Below are positions 22,048 through 33,800 of a stretch of 64,000 nt of DNA, one piece after another. The number at the start of each line of letters is the position of its first letter. Positions within the stretch are counted from its first letter, which is position 1. The notes below the pieces were generated by a model. It had not been told where the DNA came from. It saw only the letters and a list, made by a program, of their open reading frames with translations, and did no database searches. The stretch is from Lactarius indigo (taxonomy: Eukaryota; Basidiomycota; Agaricomycetes; Russulales; Russulaceae): contig JAFKAC010000019.1 of the NCBI GenBank assembly GCA_025766275.1, positions 744,001-808,000 on the forward strand. Direction: 5' to 3'. The position numbers were made by a program, and so were the translations under genes.

Positions 22048-24724
22048 TCAGGCGCCCTGAAAACCCTCTTTTCCCCACAGGTCCTGAAGGATGAGGTCTT
22101 TTACTTCATCCATACTGTTGGCCACCTGCGTGATGAACAGACACATAAGAACTATACTCACAGTGGACTGATAGTACTGTGGTGAGATATAGAGGGTGAC
22201 TGGAAGCAGCACAGGAGTGTCAAGCAGAGTGAAGCAGAGTGGAAGTCTGGCACACAGCAGTGAGAGAACTGATTATAGTATTACAGTGGAGAGGACATAC
22301 CTGGCACACAGCAGTGAGAGAACTGATGTGGACCAGGAGCGTACAAGTACTACTACTTATACTGTACAGAGGTGTGACACTGATACAAGAGTGGTAATGT
22401 AGAGTCACAGAATACAAGGAGCGTTGTTCTACATACAGGACAAAAGGAGTGTATGAAAAGAGAACAAGGTGACTAGAACAAAGAGAGTCCAGACAAAGAT
22501 GATATCATAATGACATCACAATAAAGATAGGAACTAAAGGAGAACAAAGGACTGAGTACAATGAAGTGTCCGGAGTGTTCTACATGATGTCATAGTACAT
22601 GATGTCATACATGACGCAATGATCAGCGCTAGATTGTACAGATCAGATGTAAGTAATCTACAAGTCCAATTAATCTAATCTAAAGCAGTCCATGCTGCAA
22701 GTCCGATCCATACGAGCCGCTAAGTGCGCAAGGGTCACTTATCAACACTGCGTAAGCCACTCCTTTGCTTGTTCTCCCGCCGTCTTTGCCGCGTTGATTT
22801 GTGGTGTGGGTGTTGCACTGGGCGCTGGTGTTGCGTATCCTGGCAACGATGGTTCGTATTGGGAAGTGGGTCCTGGGGACCCAGGCCACCGGGGTGGCCA
22901 TGCGGTTTCGGTCATTCTGCTGCTGGAAGGGGGGTTGGGCCACTGCCTCTGATTCCTTGGATACAGACAGTTTCGTGAGAGGTGTCCCGGGGCATTACAG
23001 TTATAGCAGAGGACATTTCTTAAGTCTCTTCGGGACCCCCCTCTCCCTCGTCCTCTGGCTCCAGGCCCTCCTCTTGGTGGGAAGGGAGGCGCCGTCCAAT
23101 CGCGATGGGGCAATTTGTTAAAGTCGATGTCTTCTGACCCGGCAAGTCGCACCTTGGCGCGGTCCGCTGAGGTGTCCATGGCCCAGGGATTGGTCTGCGG
23201 TAGGTTCTGCGGGAGCGTCCATCCCACATTGCCGCTCTGCTTCTTCTGTTGTTGAGGAGTGCTTTTGTATTCGTTGAGCCTCGCCTTGAGGTGTATGTAG
23301 TTCTTCTGCCGCTTGAGGACAGCTCTCTTCCAGTCGTCGAATGTAATCGGGTCGTCAAACTGGAACGTGTTCTTGAACAGCTCCTTGGGTAACCCCGACG
23401 TGAAAAGGTTGATGGTTTGTGGTTCGTTGAGACGGTAATGAGCTTTCCGGGCTAGCTGTTCAAAGTCGTTGATGTACTTGTCAATGTCTTCTCCCTCCAT
23501 CTTGAACCCCTTTCGTAGTATGGCTTGTGCTTGCTCTCGTTCCAGCATATTTTCAAACCGCTGGCTGAATCCATCGGCCACGGCTTCCCATAGATCTCTT
23601 GTGTAGGGGCTGATCCCTTGTTGTATCTGCCTGTTAAGCCAGTTCAGGAATGACAATACCCATTCGCTGACGGCTCCGCCTTTGATATAGGATAGGAACA
23701 GGAGGCATCTCCTGTAGTCATTGTGCATGATGGGGGCATCCAGATTCATGCCCCAGTAGACATGCCACTGCGTCAAGAATTGGTCTACTTTTAGTCTGTC
23801 CCCGTCGAAAATGGAAGGAGGCTCGCCGGTTAATTTCTCGTTGTGGTGTCCTCCACCTCCTCCAGTGCCATCGCCGTCTCTGCCTCCTCCTCCACCTCCG
23901 CCGGGTGGCCTGATAGGTGGTCCTCTTGGTGGTTCGGTCCTTCATAAGTCAAACAGGACACCCCCTCCTGGTGGTGGTGGTGGGTCCCCACCGGGCCCTC
24001 CTACGCCCGGGGGAAGTTCCAATGCGGGTCGTCATCCGGATGGAGGGTCTCCTCGATCTGAGCCTATTGCTCGAAAAATGGCGGCGTCATCTGCAGTCAT
24101 TCGTACACCGGTTTCAGGGTTGATGGGCATAAGGATTTCCCTAGCCTCGGCTCGTATTACGCGTGCTTCTTCTATCGTGACTTCCTCCATAGCTTGCGTC
24201 AATGTGGCCATGATAGCTGGTGATCGGATGTGAATTGGTTCGGGTTCTGTAATATGTGCGGACTCAGCTCGCTCAATGAGGAGGTCCTGTATTGCTCCTC
24301 CGCTGGTTTCTGTTTGGTTTGGTTCTCGTCCTTCACTTTTGTTTTGACTTTCTTCGTCCTGTTCCGACACCACTTCTCCTGTGGAGTGTTCTCATACTTG
24401 TCCGTCGATAGGGCCCCAATCGGCTCAGCTATTGAGCTCTCGTGCGTCGATATCGCAGCAATATCTGGGTCCTGCTGGTTGTACGGTGTCCCACTGAAAG
24501 TCTATGGGGTTCCACGTAACTTCTACCCAGCACAAGTGGTCGAAGTTGAACTCAACTGGGTGGAGCCTCGTAGGTCCGTTGAACTCCACAAAGTATCCGG
24601 TTTCTTCTTGTCTTTCCTTCCAACTGGCAGCTTGTAAGAAGTGCGTGGGGACGTTACGTTCTCCTCTTCTTGGGAGCGAATAGGGATGGAAGCTCGTCCA
24701 CTGGTCTCTTGTTGTTACGGCCAC
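22048..24724 (-). pseudogene. element D gag, interrupted by a solo LTR
   Basis: Minus-strand gag homologous to that of C: N-terminal GYFVEFNGPTRLHPVEFNFD, acidic region, Gly/Pro-rich linker with Arg/Gly runs near 23880-23990, capsid-like EDIDKYINDFEQLARKAHY near 23490, and a CCHC knuckle CYNCNAPGHLSRNC near 23000. The last 24 or so codons (ANSMDEVKDLILQDLW) lie beyond the solo LTR at 22130 to 22048. TGA stops replace Arg codons in the N-terminal third. The N-terminal frame starts at a GTG next to the primer site, as in C. Confidence 0.85.
22131..22747. mobile_element. solo LTR of a fourth family inside the gag of D
   Basis: 617 bp, begins TGATGAACA and ends TTATCAACA, flanked by perfect CTGCG copies (22126-22130 and 22748-22752). 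The TGTTGA...TCAACA-type ends resemble Ty1/copia LTRs but nothing internal is present. It holds a near-perfect duplication of GGCACACAGCAGTGAGAGAA about 65 bp apart (22250-22330). The insertion cuts gag about 24 codons before its stop. Confidence 0.85.
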
Positions 24725-24730
24725 AATGAT

Positions 24731-24741
24731 ATCTTGGTCTT
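24731..24741 (-). promoter_or_regulatory. primer binding site of element D
   Basis: AAGACCAAGAT on the minus strand, two bases from the 5' LTR, exactly complementary to the LTR run at 24966-24976 downstream of a TATTTAA box. Confidence 0.6.
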
Positions 24742-24743
24742 AA

Positions 24744-25275
24744 TGTAACGTCGCCACGACGTTAGCTCAACTTGAGCACGAGTGGAGGTAACAACTTAGC
24801 GATATAACGGTCTGCTGACTTGAAGACATGAAGGTCCAAGTCCCTGCCTTAGTGAATACACGGAGGTTCACCGGCAAGTCGAATATCTTAGTCACGAACG
24901 AAGTCAGACTCTCGTAGAGGCGAAAGCGAAAGAAGAGAAATAGAGAGAACAAGTGACGATTCAAGAAGACCAAGATGGCGTATCTTGGTCTTCACAAGAC
25001 AGATTAAATACAAGTCGAGCAGGCTTTCAAGCGCTGCTATGAGTCACAGTATCGTAGCGTCCAACGTGTCGTGTAAGTAGCTCGAACCCTAATACTACTA
25101 CTACTAGTATTAGTGGCGTTATCCTCAGTCAGCAATCCAGTCGTATCGCCTATCGCACTACATCGTAAAGGCCTAAGGCCGTGAGTCCGTGACTAATCTA
25201 CCTTACCGCTGTAGTCACAACCGGTACAGTAAGGGTATACACTCACATCGCTCGGTAACAGTCCAAAATGTTACA
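24744..25275 (-). repeat. 5' LTR of element D
   Basis: 532 bp partner of 16772-17303, same length, 14 substitutions, all C/T or G/A in CpG context. The self-primer hairpin is at about 24964-24993. Confidence 0.93.
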
Positions 25276-25280
25276 AACAT

Positions 25281-26168
25281 GAAATGGGTGGGTGAGCATG
25301 ACATTGAATAATTACCCATCTTAAAAATCTCTCTGCTGACCATGGCTAAGAGCGACACGTCTGGAAAATTATGACCACCTGAAGGGCCTTGCTGTATCTC
25401 AACACTCGAGCGACAACAAGGGGCAACATCATGCACTTGATCACACCCGCAACGGCCCTTGACCCACTACTTCCTGATTATCCTTTTAAAACACCCCTTC
25501 TTGGTAAGCCAAATCCTCTCATGTGAATGGGCAGGGCGACAGGTAGTAAATTTTGGACTACATCGCATGATTAGTAGTACACGAGCTTGGCAGGAATCTA
25601 CAGCATGTGCTGCCACGACCAACAGTAACACGGTCCCATATTCCCAGCCCAAGACTTTGGTGGATCCTGTTTGATATGGACTACACAGGGTAATAGTAAA
25701 GAGCAGCTGGCGACTACAGCCTTCTGGGGAATGTTCAAAAAAAATTCACTGACAATATGGATCCATTATTTCATGCAAAAACCAGGAAAAATAATGCCTG
25801 ATAATTAATAATTTCCATGATCTAAAAAGTAATTATAATCAAAGTTTATGTCCATTCAGAAATTATTACACAAGAAAGCATGTTGAAAAAACTAACATTC
25901 AGCCAAAAATTGTGGGTTTATTCCATTTTTATGGCATGATAATCCTGGGATGGACATATGATTTTGATTACAATAATTTTGTCTGGATGGTGAAAAATAG
26001 TCACCATCTTTCCTGTTTTTGCACACAAAGAGTCAAAGACAGAATCAATGAACAAATCATGTTGTCAGTGATAAGTAAGTTAGGAGTCAGTGTGGGGGTA
26101 TGTGGGAGTTGTACGTGTGTTGTAATGCATAACAAGACCTTGAATGAGACAGTAAAGGATGTGGGACA
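25281..26168. other. AT-rich unassigned segment
   Basis: About 0.9 kb between element D and a solo LTR. It should be the upstream side of the LINE gene fragment or the DNA that received it. Open frames are short and none is recognisable. Confidence 0.5.
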
Positions 26169-26173
26169 TGGCA

Positions 26174-26920
26174 TGTCACACCTCTGTGGGGGTGTGTGTC
26201 GTTCTGTAACAGATCCTGCCTGAGGCAAAGGACTCTGAGTCAGATCCCCACTGAGTGGGAGGACTCCTAAGGTCTTCTGTAACAGCTCCTACGCTAAGGT
26301 AGCTGGGTTCTGTAATAATCCCCCTATGCTGAGGTGGGAAGGTCCTTCAGTAACAGCCCCTTATGCTAAGGTGACTGAGTCGGTAACAATGGATGAGCTC
26401 AGAGGCCTAAGTCCAAAGGTCACATGTCACTGGGCTGACCAGTAAGACAGGGAAAGAGTAAGAGTGAAGTCAAGGGGAAGCCTGCACAGAGGCTGAGAGG
26501 GGAAATGACCCCCAAGGGGATAAGGGTCAAGGGATAAGGGTCAAGGGTTTGAGTGCTGAAGGAACTGAGGCACTCAAGAAGTCAATAGGAGATACAACGC
26601 AGATAGTTGATTAAGCCAAAGCTAAGGAGCTAAGGCACACTACAGGAGTCCCTATATAGTACAGGATTGCACCTGAGCGCATAATGCTACTGGTTGTTAT
26701 AGATAGAGCAATGTGCTGGCAAGATGATGCTATTATCGTGCAAGGTGGTGTCATGCCAGCAAGGCAATAAGAAGGTGGACAAGAATAGCACAGAAGGTGC
26801 TAGAACAATCAGATAAAGGGGAAGCATAAGTTCTAGAAGGGTAACTGCTAAGAAAGGGAACAGAGATGGATCAGATAGGATAAGGACAAGAAAGGAAAGG
26901 TGTTAGGGGAGTTCATGACA
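26174..26920 (-). mobile_element. solo LTR, family with TGTCATG...CATGACA ends, minus orientation
   Basis: 747 bp, flanked by perfect TGGCA copies (26169-26173 and 26921-26925). It is the inverted homologue of 30249-30979, sharing most of its length, including a TATATAG-type box near 26653 and the repeated CTGTAACAGCTCC-like motifs near its right end in element sense. Confidence 0.9.
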
Positions 26921-26925
26921 TGGCA

Positions 26926-27731
26926 GCTGTGCAGCATATGCACTGACACCACATGCCATGCACCCTGCTGGTCTCCTTCTTTCCCTTCTATCAGTGCACA
27001 TCCTCAAGGGGGATGAATGTTGATTGATATGTCAACCAATGCATTGCTTACAACTCTGCAATTTATCTCTGCTACTGTCATGAACCTATAAACCTGGTCA
27101 TGACTCAAGGCGCTTAGGACTGGACTGGACCAGGCTTATGTCATCAACTTCCTAAAGGGGAAATCCGGAACCGGAGTTCGAATTTCGCTCTCTGATGGTC
27201 ACGTGATGTGTCACATGACTACCCTGTCTTTCCAAATCACATGTGTACCAGCACGTGTATCAATCAACAGTTGATCGTTGATTGATCAATGAAGATAATC
27301 AACCAAGTCACCACCCCTTCGGGGATTTCCGCCAGGGCTGTGGAATCACACCACTATGGTGCAATATGGTGTCATCAACTGTGGCACAGTCATCCTATGT
27401 TTAAACTCCTTCTGATTGGACTCTATTGTTAGATGTCTCTAGAATGTTCCTTTGCACAGCACCTGTGGACAGGCCCTAAGCCTGCCCTAAACCTATGCAC
27501 AGACCACCCCCTGTAGTATATAAGCTGGTGCAATTCTACAGACAGTCCCTCAGACTGTCCAGTTGTGACATCCTCCCTCTTGCCTCTCAGCTCCCTCAAG
27601 TGCCCCGCTCATTGTGCACCACTACTTCTCTTTGAGCCAAGAGCTGTAACTTGTGTCCTCTCATCTTCCTGCGTCGCCTCTCCACACCTGCCTTCAGCCC
27701 CCAGTCTCTGCCTTTGTCATGACTTCTCTGT
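26926..27731. other. unassigned segment with promoter-like sequence
   Basis: Between two solo LTRs. It contains TGTCATGAACC at 27076, resembling the start of the neighbouring LTR family, and AGTATATAAGCTGG near 27518 followed by pyrimidine-rich DNA. It may be part of another LTR or a promoter, but no matching end was found. It continues beyond the next solo LTR to 28442. Confidence 0.35.
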
Positions 27732-27736
27732 TGAGT

Positions 27737-28238
27737 TGTAACGCTGTCACGACATCAGCTCGACTTGAGCTCGGAGTAGGCGATAACAACTCAGCGAATA
27801 GTCACAACGACACAAAGGTCCATGCTCTTGCCTTGGTGAACACTCGGAGGTGCACAGGCAAGCCTTGCTTACGATCTTTAAAGAAGGGAACTGAAAGACA
27901 CGGAGAGAAGGAAAGGATACAAGTGATGATTCAAGAAGACCAAGATGGCATGTCTTGGTCTTTGCGAGTTATCTTAAATACAAATCCAGCAGGCTTTCAA
28001 GCGCTGCTATGAGTCACAGTAGGTAGCGTCCAACGTATCGCACAAACCACTCAAACCCTAATACTACTAGTATCTGTACTAGTAATCAGTCAGCTATCCC
28101 GCGCTATCTCCTATTGTACTACATCGTAAAGGCCTAAGGCTGCGAGTCCGTGACTAATTTACCTTACAGCTGTAGTCACCACCGGTACAGTAAGGGTTCG
28201 TATGCAGTCATCGTATTGTCACAAGCCAAATCGTAACA
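27737..28238 (-). mobile_element. solo LTR of the C/D family
   Basis: 502 bp, TGTAACGCTG to GTAACA, flanked by perfect TGAGT copies (27732-27736 and 28239-28243). It keeps the AAGACCAAGAT hairpin near 27935-27960. Confidence 0.88.
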
Positions 28239-28442
28239 TGAGTGACAGTGAGTTATCACACTTGGACAGTCTAACCAATAGACTGACTCCAGGCTGCCCC
28301 AGTGACTGACTACAACTACAAGTACAACTTCTCGCAGTACAGTCAGTGGGATGGAGATTCTGCCAGCTACCAGTCGGAGTTCGACAACCAAGGTAGCCCC
28401 CTCAACTTCTCTCACACTTCCCCTGTCCCCTCCACCTCTGCT

Positions 28443-29019
28443 TGTAACATCATCACAACGTTAGCTTGACTTGAGCTTGGTGAGGTGGTAACAGACTTAG
28501 CAAATAGACACGACTGTGCGAAGGCACATGCTCCTGACTGAGTGAATGCGCAAAGGCACACCTTCAGGACCTTGATACAATAATGATGAGACGAGGAAGG
28601 CAAGAGAGGAAAGAGAAGAGAAGGCAAACAGTGACAATTCAAGAAGACCAAGATGGCATATCTTGGTCTTTGCCAACTACCTTAAATACATTTTGAGCAG
28701 GCTTTCAAGCGCTGCTATGAGTCACAGTAAAGTAGCGTCCAACGTATTGCAGAAACAGCACGAACCCTGATACTACTAGTACCTGTACTAGTATCAAGTC
28801 ACCTCGTAACACTGCAATTGCCTATCGTACTATTGCATCACCATCGTAAAGGCCTAAGGCCGTAAGTCCGTGACTAATCTACCTTACCACCATAGTCACA
28901 ACCGGTATAGTAAGGGTCCACAAGTCGAAACATAACATCACCCTCCTCTTAGCATGAGACTCCCGACTCACCGAAAGTCATGAGCCAGCCAATCCTTCTG
29001 TTCATCCACGATGCGCTCT
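28443..29019 (-). mobile_element. 3' end remnant of a C/D-family element
   Basis: LTR at 28443-28937 (495 bp, TGTAAC to ATAACA) followed by 82 bp that match the polypurine tract and pol end of D (17304-17385). The internal part stops abruptly at the next LTR, so the rest of this element has been lost. Confidence 0.8.
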
Positions 29020-29606
29020 TGTAACGCCACTACAGGGGTGTTAGGTACAACCTGTACCAAGTCAGTCGATTCACAGTAGTGGAAGCTTGACAGCCTGACT
29101 TCAGTAAGAATGATGCACAAGGACCACAAGGATGCAAGTCACTTGGATCATAGAGGAAGGCTAAGGCTCAAAGACCTAGCAAAGACAGGGATTCGCAAGA
29201 CAGAGAGCACCAAAAGTGTTCCATGTTAGACAAGTGTAGTTATTACACAAGAAGTCTGGTCTACCATACAAGCTAGGTAGAGTTAGGTTTAAATACAAGA
29301 TGAGCCATATTGTCACTACAAACAAGTGGCGCCATCGCTCGATCAAGGGATAAAGGGAAACACATAAAGAGAACAAAGTATGAGCATAATGGGAACAAAG
29401 GTGAATCACACAGGCTCGCATGTGAGTAGGAACAAAGCAGAAACTAGCACATGTCAAGCTTTATCAAAAGAGATCGTCGATAAGCAAGGTGTGCAGTAGG
29501 AACCGGGTAATCGTAAAGTCCACGTAGTCATACAGGGCTCGTGTAGTCATTGGGAATGGAAGGTGAAGTAAGAAAAGAAAAGAGTGAGTCTGAAGGAATC
29601 ATAACA
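29020..29606 (-). repeat. LTR of the B/H family without target duplication
   Basis: 587 bp, TGTAACGCC to ATAACA. The flanks GCTCT and ATTTG do not match, and the element remnant on its left does not resume on its right. This points to recombination or deletion rather than a simple solo LTR. Confidence 0.75.
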
Positions 29607-30243
29607 ATTTGCATGTGGTTTTTCACGAATGTATTGTCACTACCTTGCACCATTATGTGTACATGTTGCCAACCTCTTCACAGTATGTATGCCCCCATTC
29701 TTGGTGTGCTGCCCCTCTCTGATTCACCATCTAGTCATCAAGTTCTCCTAACTTTTGAGCTCTGTGTCAGTGCGGCTCATTATTTTGGTTCTCCAGCTTT
29801 CTGCACTTGTGTGTAGCACTATTGGCTCAAATAAAATGTATTTCCAACTCATGCAACTATTTATATGAAGTTTCATGTCATGCACAAATGTGTATGACCA
29901 TTTTGACCACCTTCAACCACCTGACCTTGTTTCTGTTCCCAACCCCACTGCATGTTCACACACATTTAGCCCTTCAAGAGCAACACATCCCTAACTACTG
30001 CAAACCAATATACGACGGTGCATGTCCTGCAGATGCATGTGCAACACCTTGCAATGTATTGCATGCCCCAAGACCTGCACATGTCTTGGGCCTTTGTTCC
30101 TCTCAAAAATTCCCAAAGCCACAGCCTGAAAGCCAGGCCAGCCCAAGCCATGGGTGGCGGCTCAGGCCTCACATTTTCCAGGCCTAAGCCTCTCAAAGCT
30201 GGGCCTAAGCCGCAGCTTTCAGGCCAAGCCAGGCCAGCAAATC
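29607..30243. other. unassigned segment
   Basis: About 0.64 kb, no recognisable gene. Near 30110-30235 there is a degenerate run of AGGCCAAGCC/AGGCCTAAGCC-like words. Confidence 0.4.
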
Positions 30244-30248
30244 ACTAG

Positions 30249-30979
30249 TGTCATGAACTCCCCTGTCACCTTTCCTTTTCTGCCCTTATCTGATCCATTC
30301 CCTTTCTTGGCAGTTACCTTTCTTGAACCTATGCTTCCCTTTTATCTGATTATTCTAGCACCTTCTGTGCTATTCTTGTCTACCCTTCTTCGGCCTTGCT
30401 GGCATAACACCATCTTGCACAATGTTGATACCATTTTGCCAGCACATTATTCTATCTATAGCAACCAGTAGCACTATGCGCTCAGGTGCAATCCTGTACT
30501 ATATAAGGAACCCTGTAGTGCGCCTTAGCTCCTTAGCTTTGGCTTAATCAATCATCTGCGTTGTATCTCCATTGACTCCTTGAGTGCCTCAGTCCCTTCA
30601 GCACTCAAGCCCTTGACCCTGACCCTTGACCCCTATCCTCTTTGGGTCATTCCCCTCTCAGCCTCTGTGCAGGCTCCCCCTTGACTTTGCTCTCATCCTC
30701 CTCCTGTCTTACTGGTCAGCCCAGTGACACGTGACCTTTGGACTTAGGCCTCTGCGCTCGTCCATTGCTACAGACTCAGTCACCTTAGCACAAGGGGCTG
30801 TTACAGAAAGACTTTCCCACCTCAGCATAGGGGGATTGCCGCAGACTCAGCTACCTTAGCATAGGAGCTGTTACAGGAGACCTTGGGAATCCTTCCACTC
30901 AGTGGGGATCTGACTCAGAGTCCTTTGCCTCAGGCAGGATCTGTTACAGAACGACGCACGCCCCCGCAGAGGCATGACA
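30249..30979 (+). mobile_element. solo LTR, family with TGTCATG...CATGACA ends, plus orientation
   Basis: 731 bp, flanked by perfect ACTAG copies (30244-30248 and 30980-30984). ACTATATAAGGAAC near 30507 is a likely TATA box. Inverted homologue of 26174-26920. Confidence 0.9.
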
Positions 30980-30984
30980 ACTAG

Positions 30985-31457
30985 ACTCACTGTGAGAGGG
31001 GAAGAGGGATATAATGTTTGTGATATGGTAATACAGTATCATCTGCCCTGAGAACCAACTTCCAATGGCCAGGCAGCCAACACATTCAATTGGAGAATTA
31101 CATAATGAGGTCCTTGCGTCTTGGAGTTCCAACCATGCAAGCTCCTACTGTAAGCTTGGTTTGACGTGTAGAGCTTGTCCCCAAAAATGGAATGTCACCA
31201 CGGACTGCCCAACAGCCAACGGCCTGTGAAGAATACACACCTATGACCACAATATGTCTGGACAACTACTCTCCATGGTGCATAACTGCGTCTTGTTTAT
31301 AGTATACTCTTGGGTTACAGTATTGGTGAGTGAAATTGTCAAGAGGATGCGGACACCCCTGACTGACTCTGAGTTGGGGGTGTCCTGACTGGGGTCACGA
31401 ACACACCTGCCATGGACGAGGCACTATCGCGATGTCGACATTGACATGAGCTTGAAC
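30985..31457. other. unassigned segment left of the copia element
   Basis: No recognisable gene. It would have been continuous with 59569 onward before the copia element inserted. Confidence 0.4.
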
Positions 31458-31462
31458 CTTTC

Positions 31463-31863
31463 TGTTGGAACGTGATAAGTACGTAAGGACCTTATCTATA
31501 GCAGTTACAACATTACGGTACTATGTTTACCATATTAGGCAAGTCAGGATACGTACGGTAGTGGGCGTATCATGTCCGGTGATGAGGAGAAGTCTCATGA
31601 CTGTCTCAGAAGTGCGAAACACATCAGGCATGTGTAAAAACACGATATTGTGGATGCCTTTACTCATCACTTTTGCGCAAATGGACATGGTGGGGCCATA
31701 GAGCATAAATATCCCCCTATAGGGAGGGAGGCGAATACAGAACTTCACCCCTCTCCACTTGTGCACACTCTCCCCTCTAAAACAGTCTCTCAACCTACTG
31801 CAAAGGTGAGAACGTCCCTCCTGCATGCTGCGCTTTAGCCTGTAAGGCTTTTGCTGTGCAACA
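31463..31863 (+). repeat. 5' LTR of copia element G
   Basis: 401 bp, TGTTGG to CAACA. It differs from the 3' LTR at roughly ten positions, most of them CpG transitions. Confidence 0.95.
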
Positions 31864-31875
31864 GGTTATGGGCCC
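31864..31875 (+). promoter_or_regulatory. primer binding site: half initiator tRNA-Met type
   Basis: GGTTATGGGCCC directly follows the 5' LTR. From established work on Drosophila copia, this word pairs with the 3' end of an initiator tRNA-Met cleaved in the anticodon stem, not with the tRNA CCA end. Confidence 0.75.
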
Positions 31876-32240
31876 TGTTACAGGGCTTGCCGTTGCACTT
31901 CTTGACGAAGTAGCATCCAGTGGTGGCGCACTCATACTATCTGTATCTCCTATGGAAGAGCAGATTTGTTATGAGACACAGCGAACAGACCCTGGAAGGC
32001 GCCCTGGTTCATAACAGACCCAGTATTGTACTCTAGAGGAGTACACAGACTTGGCCCACTGTCTAACGTTGACATGGTCGAGCAGTTCTTTTGGCATAGA
32101 CTATGGTAGTCTCCAAAGACCAAAGTCTGCAGAGTTCACTCTGTAGTCAAACGGATTAATGCTGGCTTTATCATCTCACTCAGTATTACAATGAAACTCT
32201 GATACTGACGTTCTCAAAGCCAACAGATTTTTCACCAACT

Positions 32241-33647
32241 ATGTCCTCGCAACTTACTGCTCTTGTCCCCGTGTTCGATGGCTCTAACTGGGCCATCTGG
32301 TCGAATGCCATGCAAGCCTTCTTCATGTCCCAAGGACTCTGGGGTTATGTCGATGGATCTATCCCTCTCGACACAACCGCCACTGCTGACGTTCAAGCTG
32401 CTTGGCGTCGTAGTGATGAAATGGCTAGGGGTAATCTTACCCTTCGTCTTTCTCCTGCAATCCAACAAGCTGTTACTGGTACCTCTGCCCAGGTTCTCTG
32501 GAATGCGGTTAAAAATCGCTATGGAGTGGTCTCTTTACCCCGCATCTACAAAGACTTTAAAGAAGCGATTTCTATTCGCTTCAATCCTAACCAGAACCCT
32601 GTCGCAACATTTGAGAAGATGGCAGCTGCCTTTTCTCGTCTCGGTGCAATAACTGTCGGCACTGGTGCTAATGCTACGACACTTGCTATAAAGCCCCCCC
32701 TTCAGGCATTAGTCGCCATGTCCGCTCTTCCTCAGAAATGGGAGAACCTCATTCCCATTATCTGTAGTGCCACTGCCACTACGGATCTCAAACTTGACTC
32801 AGTTGCTTCTGTAGTCATTGGACAGTTTGAGACCGAAACTAATCGCGGACAGCATAAGGGTGCTCATAACGCACAGAAGCTTTCTGCCATTAAGCGCAAG
32901 CACGATAACCCTCGCTTTTCTAAGCAGGGTAGTCAGCAGCAGCCGCAGCCTTCTACTTCCAATGCCCCTGGCCCGTCTTCCCAGCAGCAGCCTAACCAGC
33001 AGCACGGAGGACGTGGATCCGGTCGTGGCAGAGGAAAAGGGAAAGGCAAAGCGCATGGCAGCGCTCCCCAGTATTCCCACATAGCCTCCGTTGCCGCACT
33101 ATCTCCACCTACTTCTCACAAGGTGATCCATATTGGGTCATCTGGGGTCTCTACTCATACAGAAGTCGAATCCTCTACCCCTCAGAGGTCTCCCGGCTTC
33201 TTTCCTTCCGTTAATACTGCTATGACGCTCGCAGAGCGGCTGAATGTACCCGCTACAGTTCAGACTGCGAAGACACTTGAGCAGCGCTTTGCCAATGTGG
33301 ATGCACAAATGCGCCCTCGGATTGAGAAGTTTATTGACGAAGAATACGACTCCAATTTCGACGTTGATATGTCGTGACCACCTCCAGCGGGCACACAACC
33401 AATAGTTGATATTGAGAGTCTAGATGACTCTGAGATTGCCGCCTATTGCAGTGAGTCATCTAATGCCCTGCAAATAGACTTAAGTGATTTGACAGTATCG
33501 GATTTTGACTCGGTAACAGATTGCCAAGCTCAGACCCCTGATTATGTCGATCCGGAGACAGTTGAGGCAGAGGAGATAACAAAATGTGGGAACAACCAGG
33601 ATTTACTGGTTCTGGTTCTATTCCAAGAGTTCCTTCTCACGAACTAA
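32241..33647 (+). pseudogene. copia element G gag
   Basis: 468 residues from ATG at 32241, broken only by TGA at 33375-33377 (context consistent with CGA to TGA). The start, LVPVFDGSNWAIWSNAMQAF, is typical of copia Gag. The middle is helical. The C-terminal part has Gln/Pro runs and a basic GRGSGRGRGKGKGKAHG tract near 33010-33060, and no CCHC zinc knuckle was found. After the TGA the frame stays open for 89 codons of acidic sequence and overlaps the pol frame by 64 bases. Confidence 0.85.
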
Positions 33648-33800
33648 TTCTTGCCGCATGGACTAGAAACCAGCAATTCCTACACTCTCAAGGGCTTCCA
33701 ACGCACCCCAACTTTGGTACTTTGGTATCTCCGCCGGGCTCGCGGGCAGAAACCCCTGAACACTTTCTAACCGGTCCAGATGAGGTCCTGGATTGGGGTT

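Larger units (their letters stand above)
16772..25275 (-). mobile_element. Ty3/gypsy chromovirus D (C/D family), full length
   Basis: Minus-strand sister of element C, with 532 bp LTRs and a perfect AACAT target duplication. Gag runs 24724 to 22048 with a solo LTR inside, and pol runs 21970 to 17333. Its pol is better kept than that of C: 1,003 codons are open before the first stop. All 14 differences that I find between its two LTRs are CpG transitions. Confidence 0.93.

Noticed and set aside
22196..22417. Short frames with repeated AHSSERTD-like words
   Set aside because: They come from a duplicated 20 bp word inside the solo LTR in D.
26207..26920. Shorter version of the solo LTR starting at TGTAACAGATCC
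   Set aside because: Homology with 30249-30979 continues 30 bp further, and only the longer limits give TGTCATG/CATGACA ends and perfect target duplications.
27076..28448. A further solo LTR from TGTCATGAACC to TGTAACA
   Set aside because: The supposed end is the start of the next LTR, no target duplication was found, and the interior does not match the 26174/30249 family.
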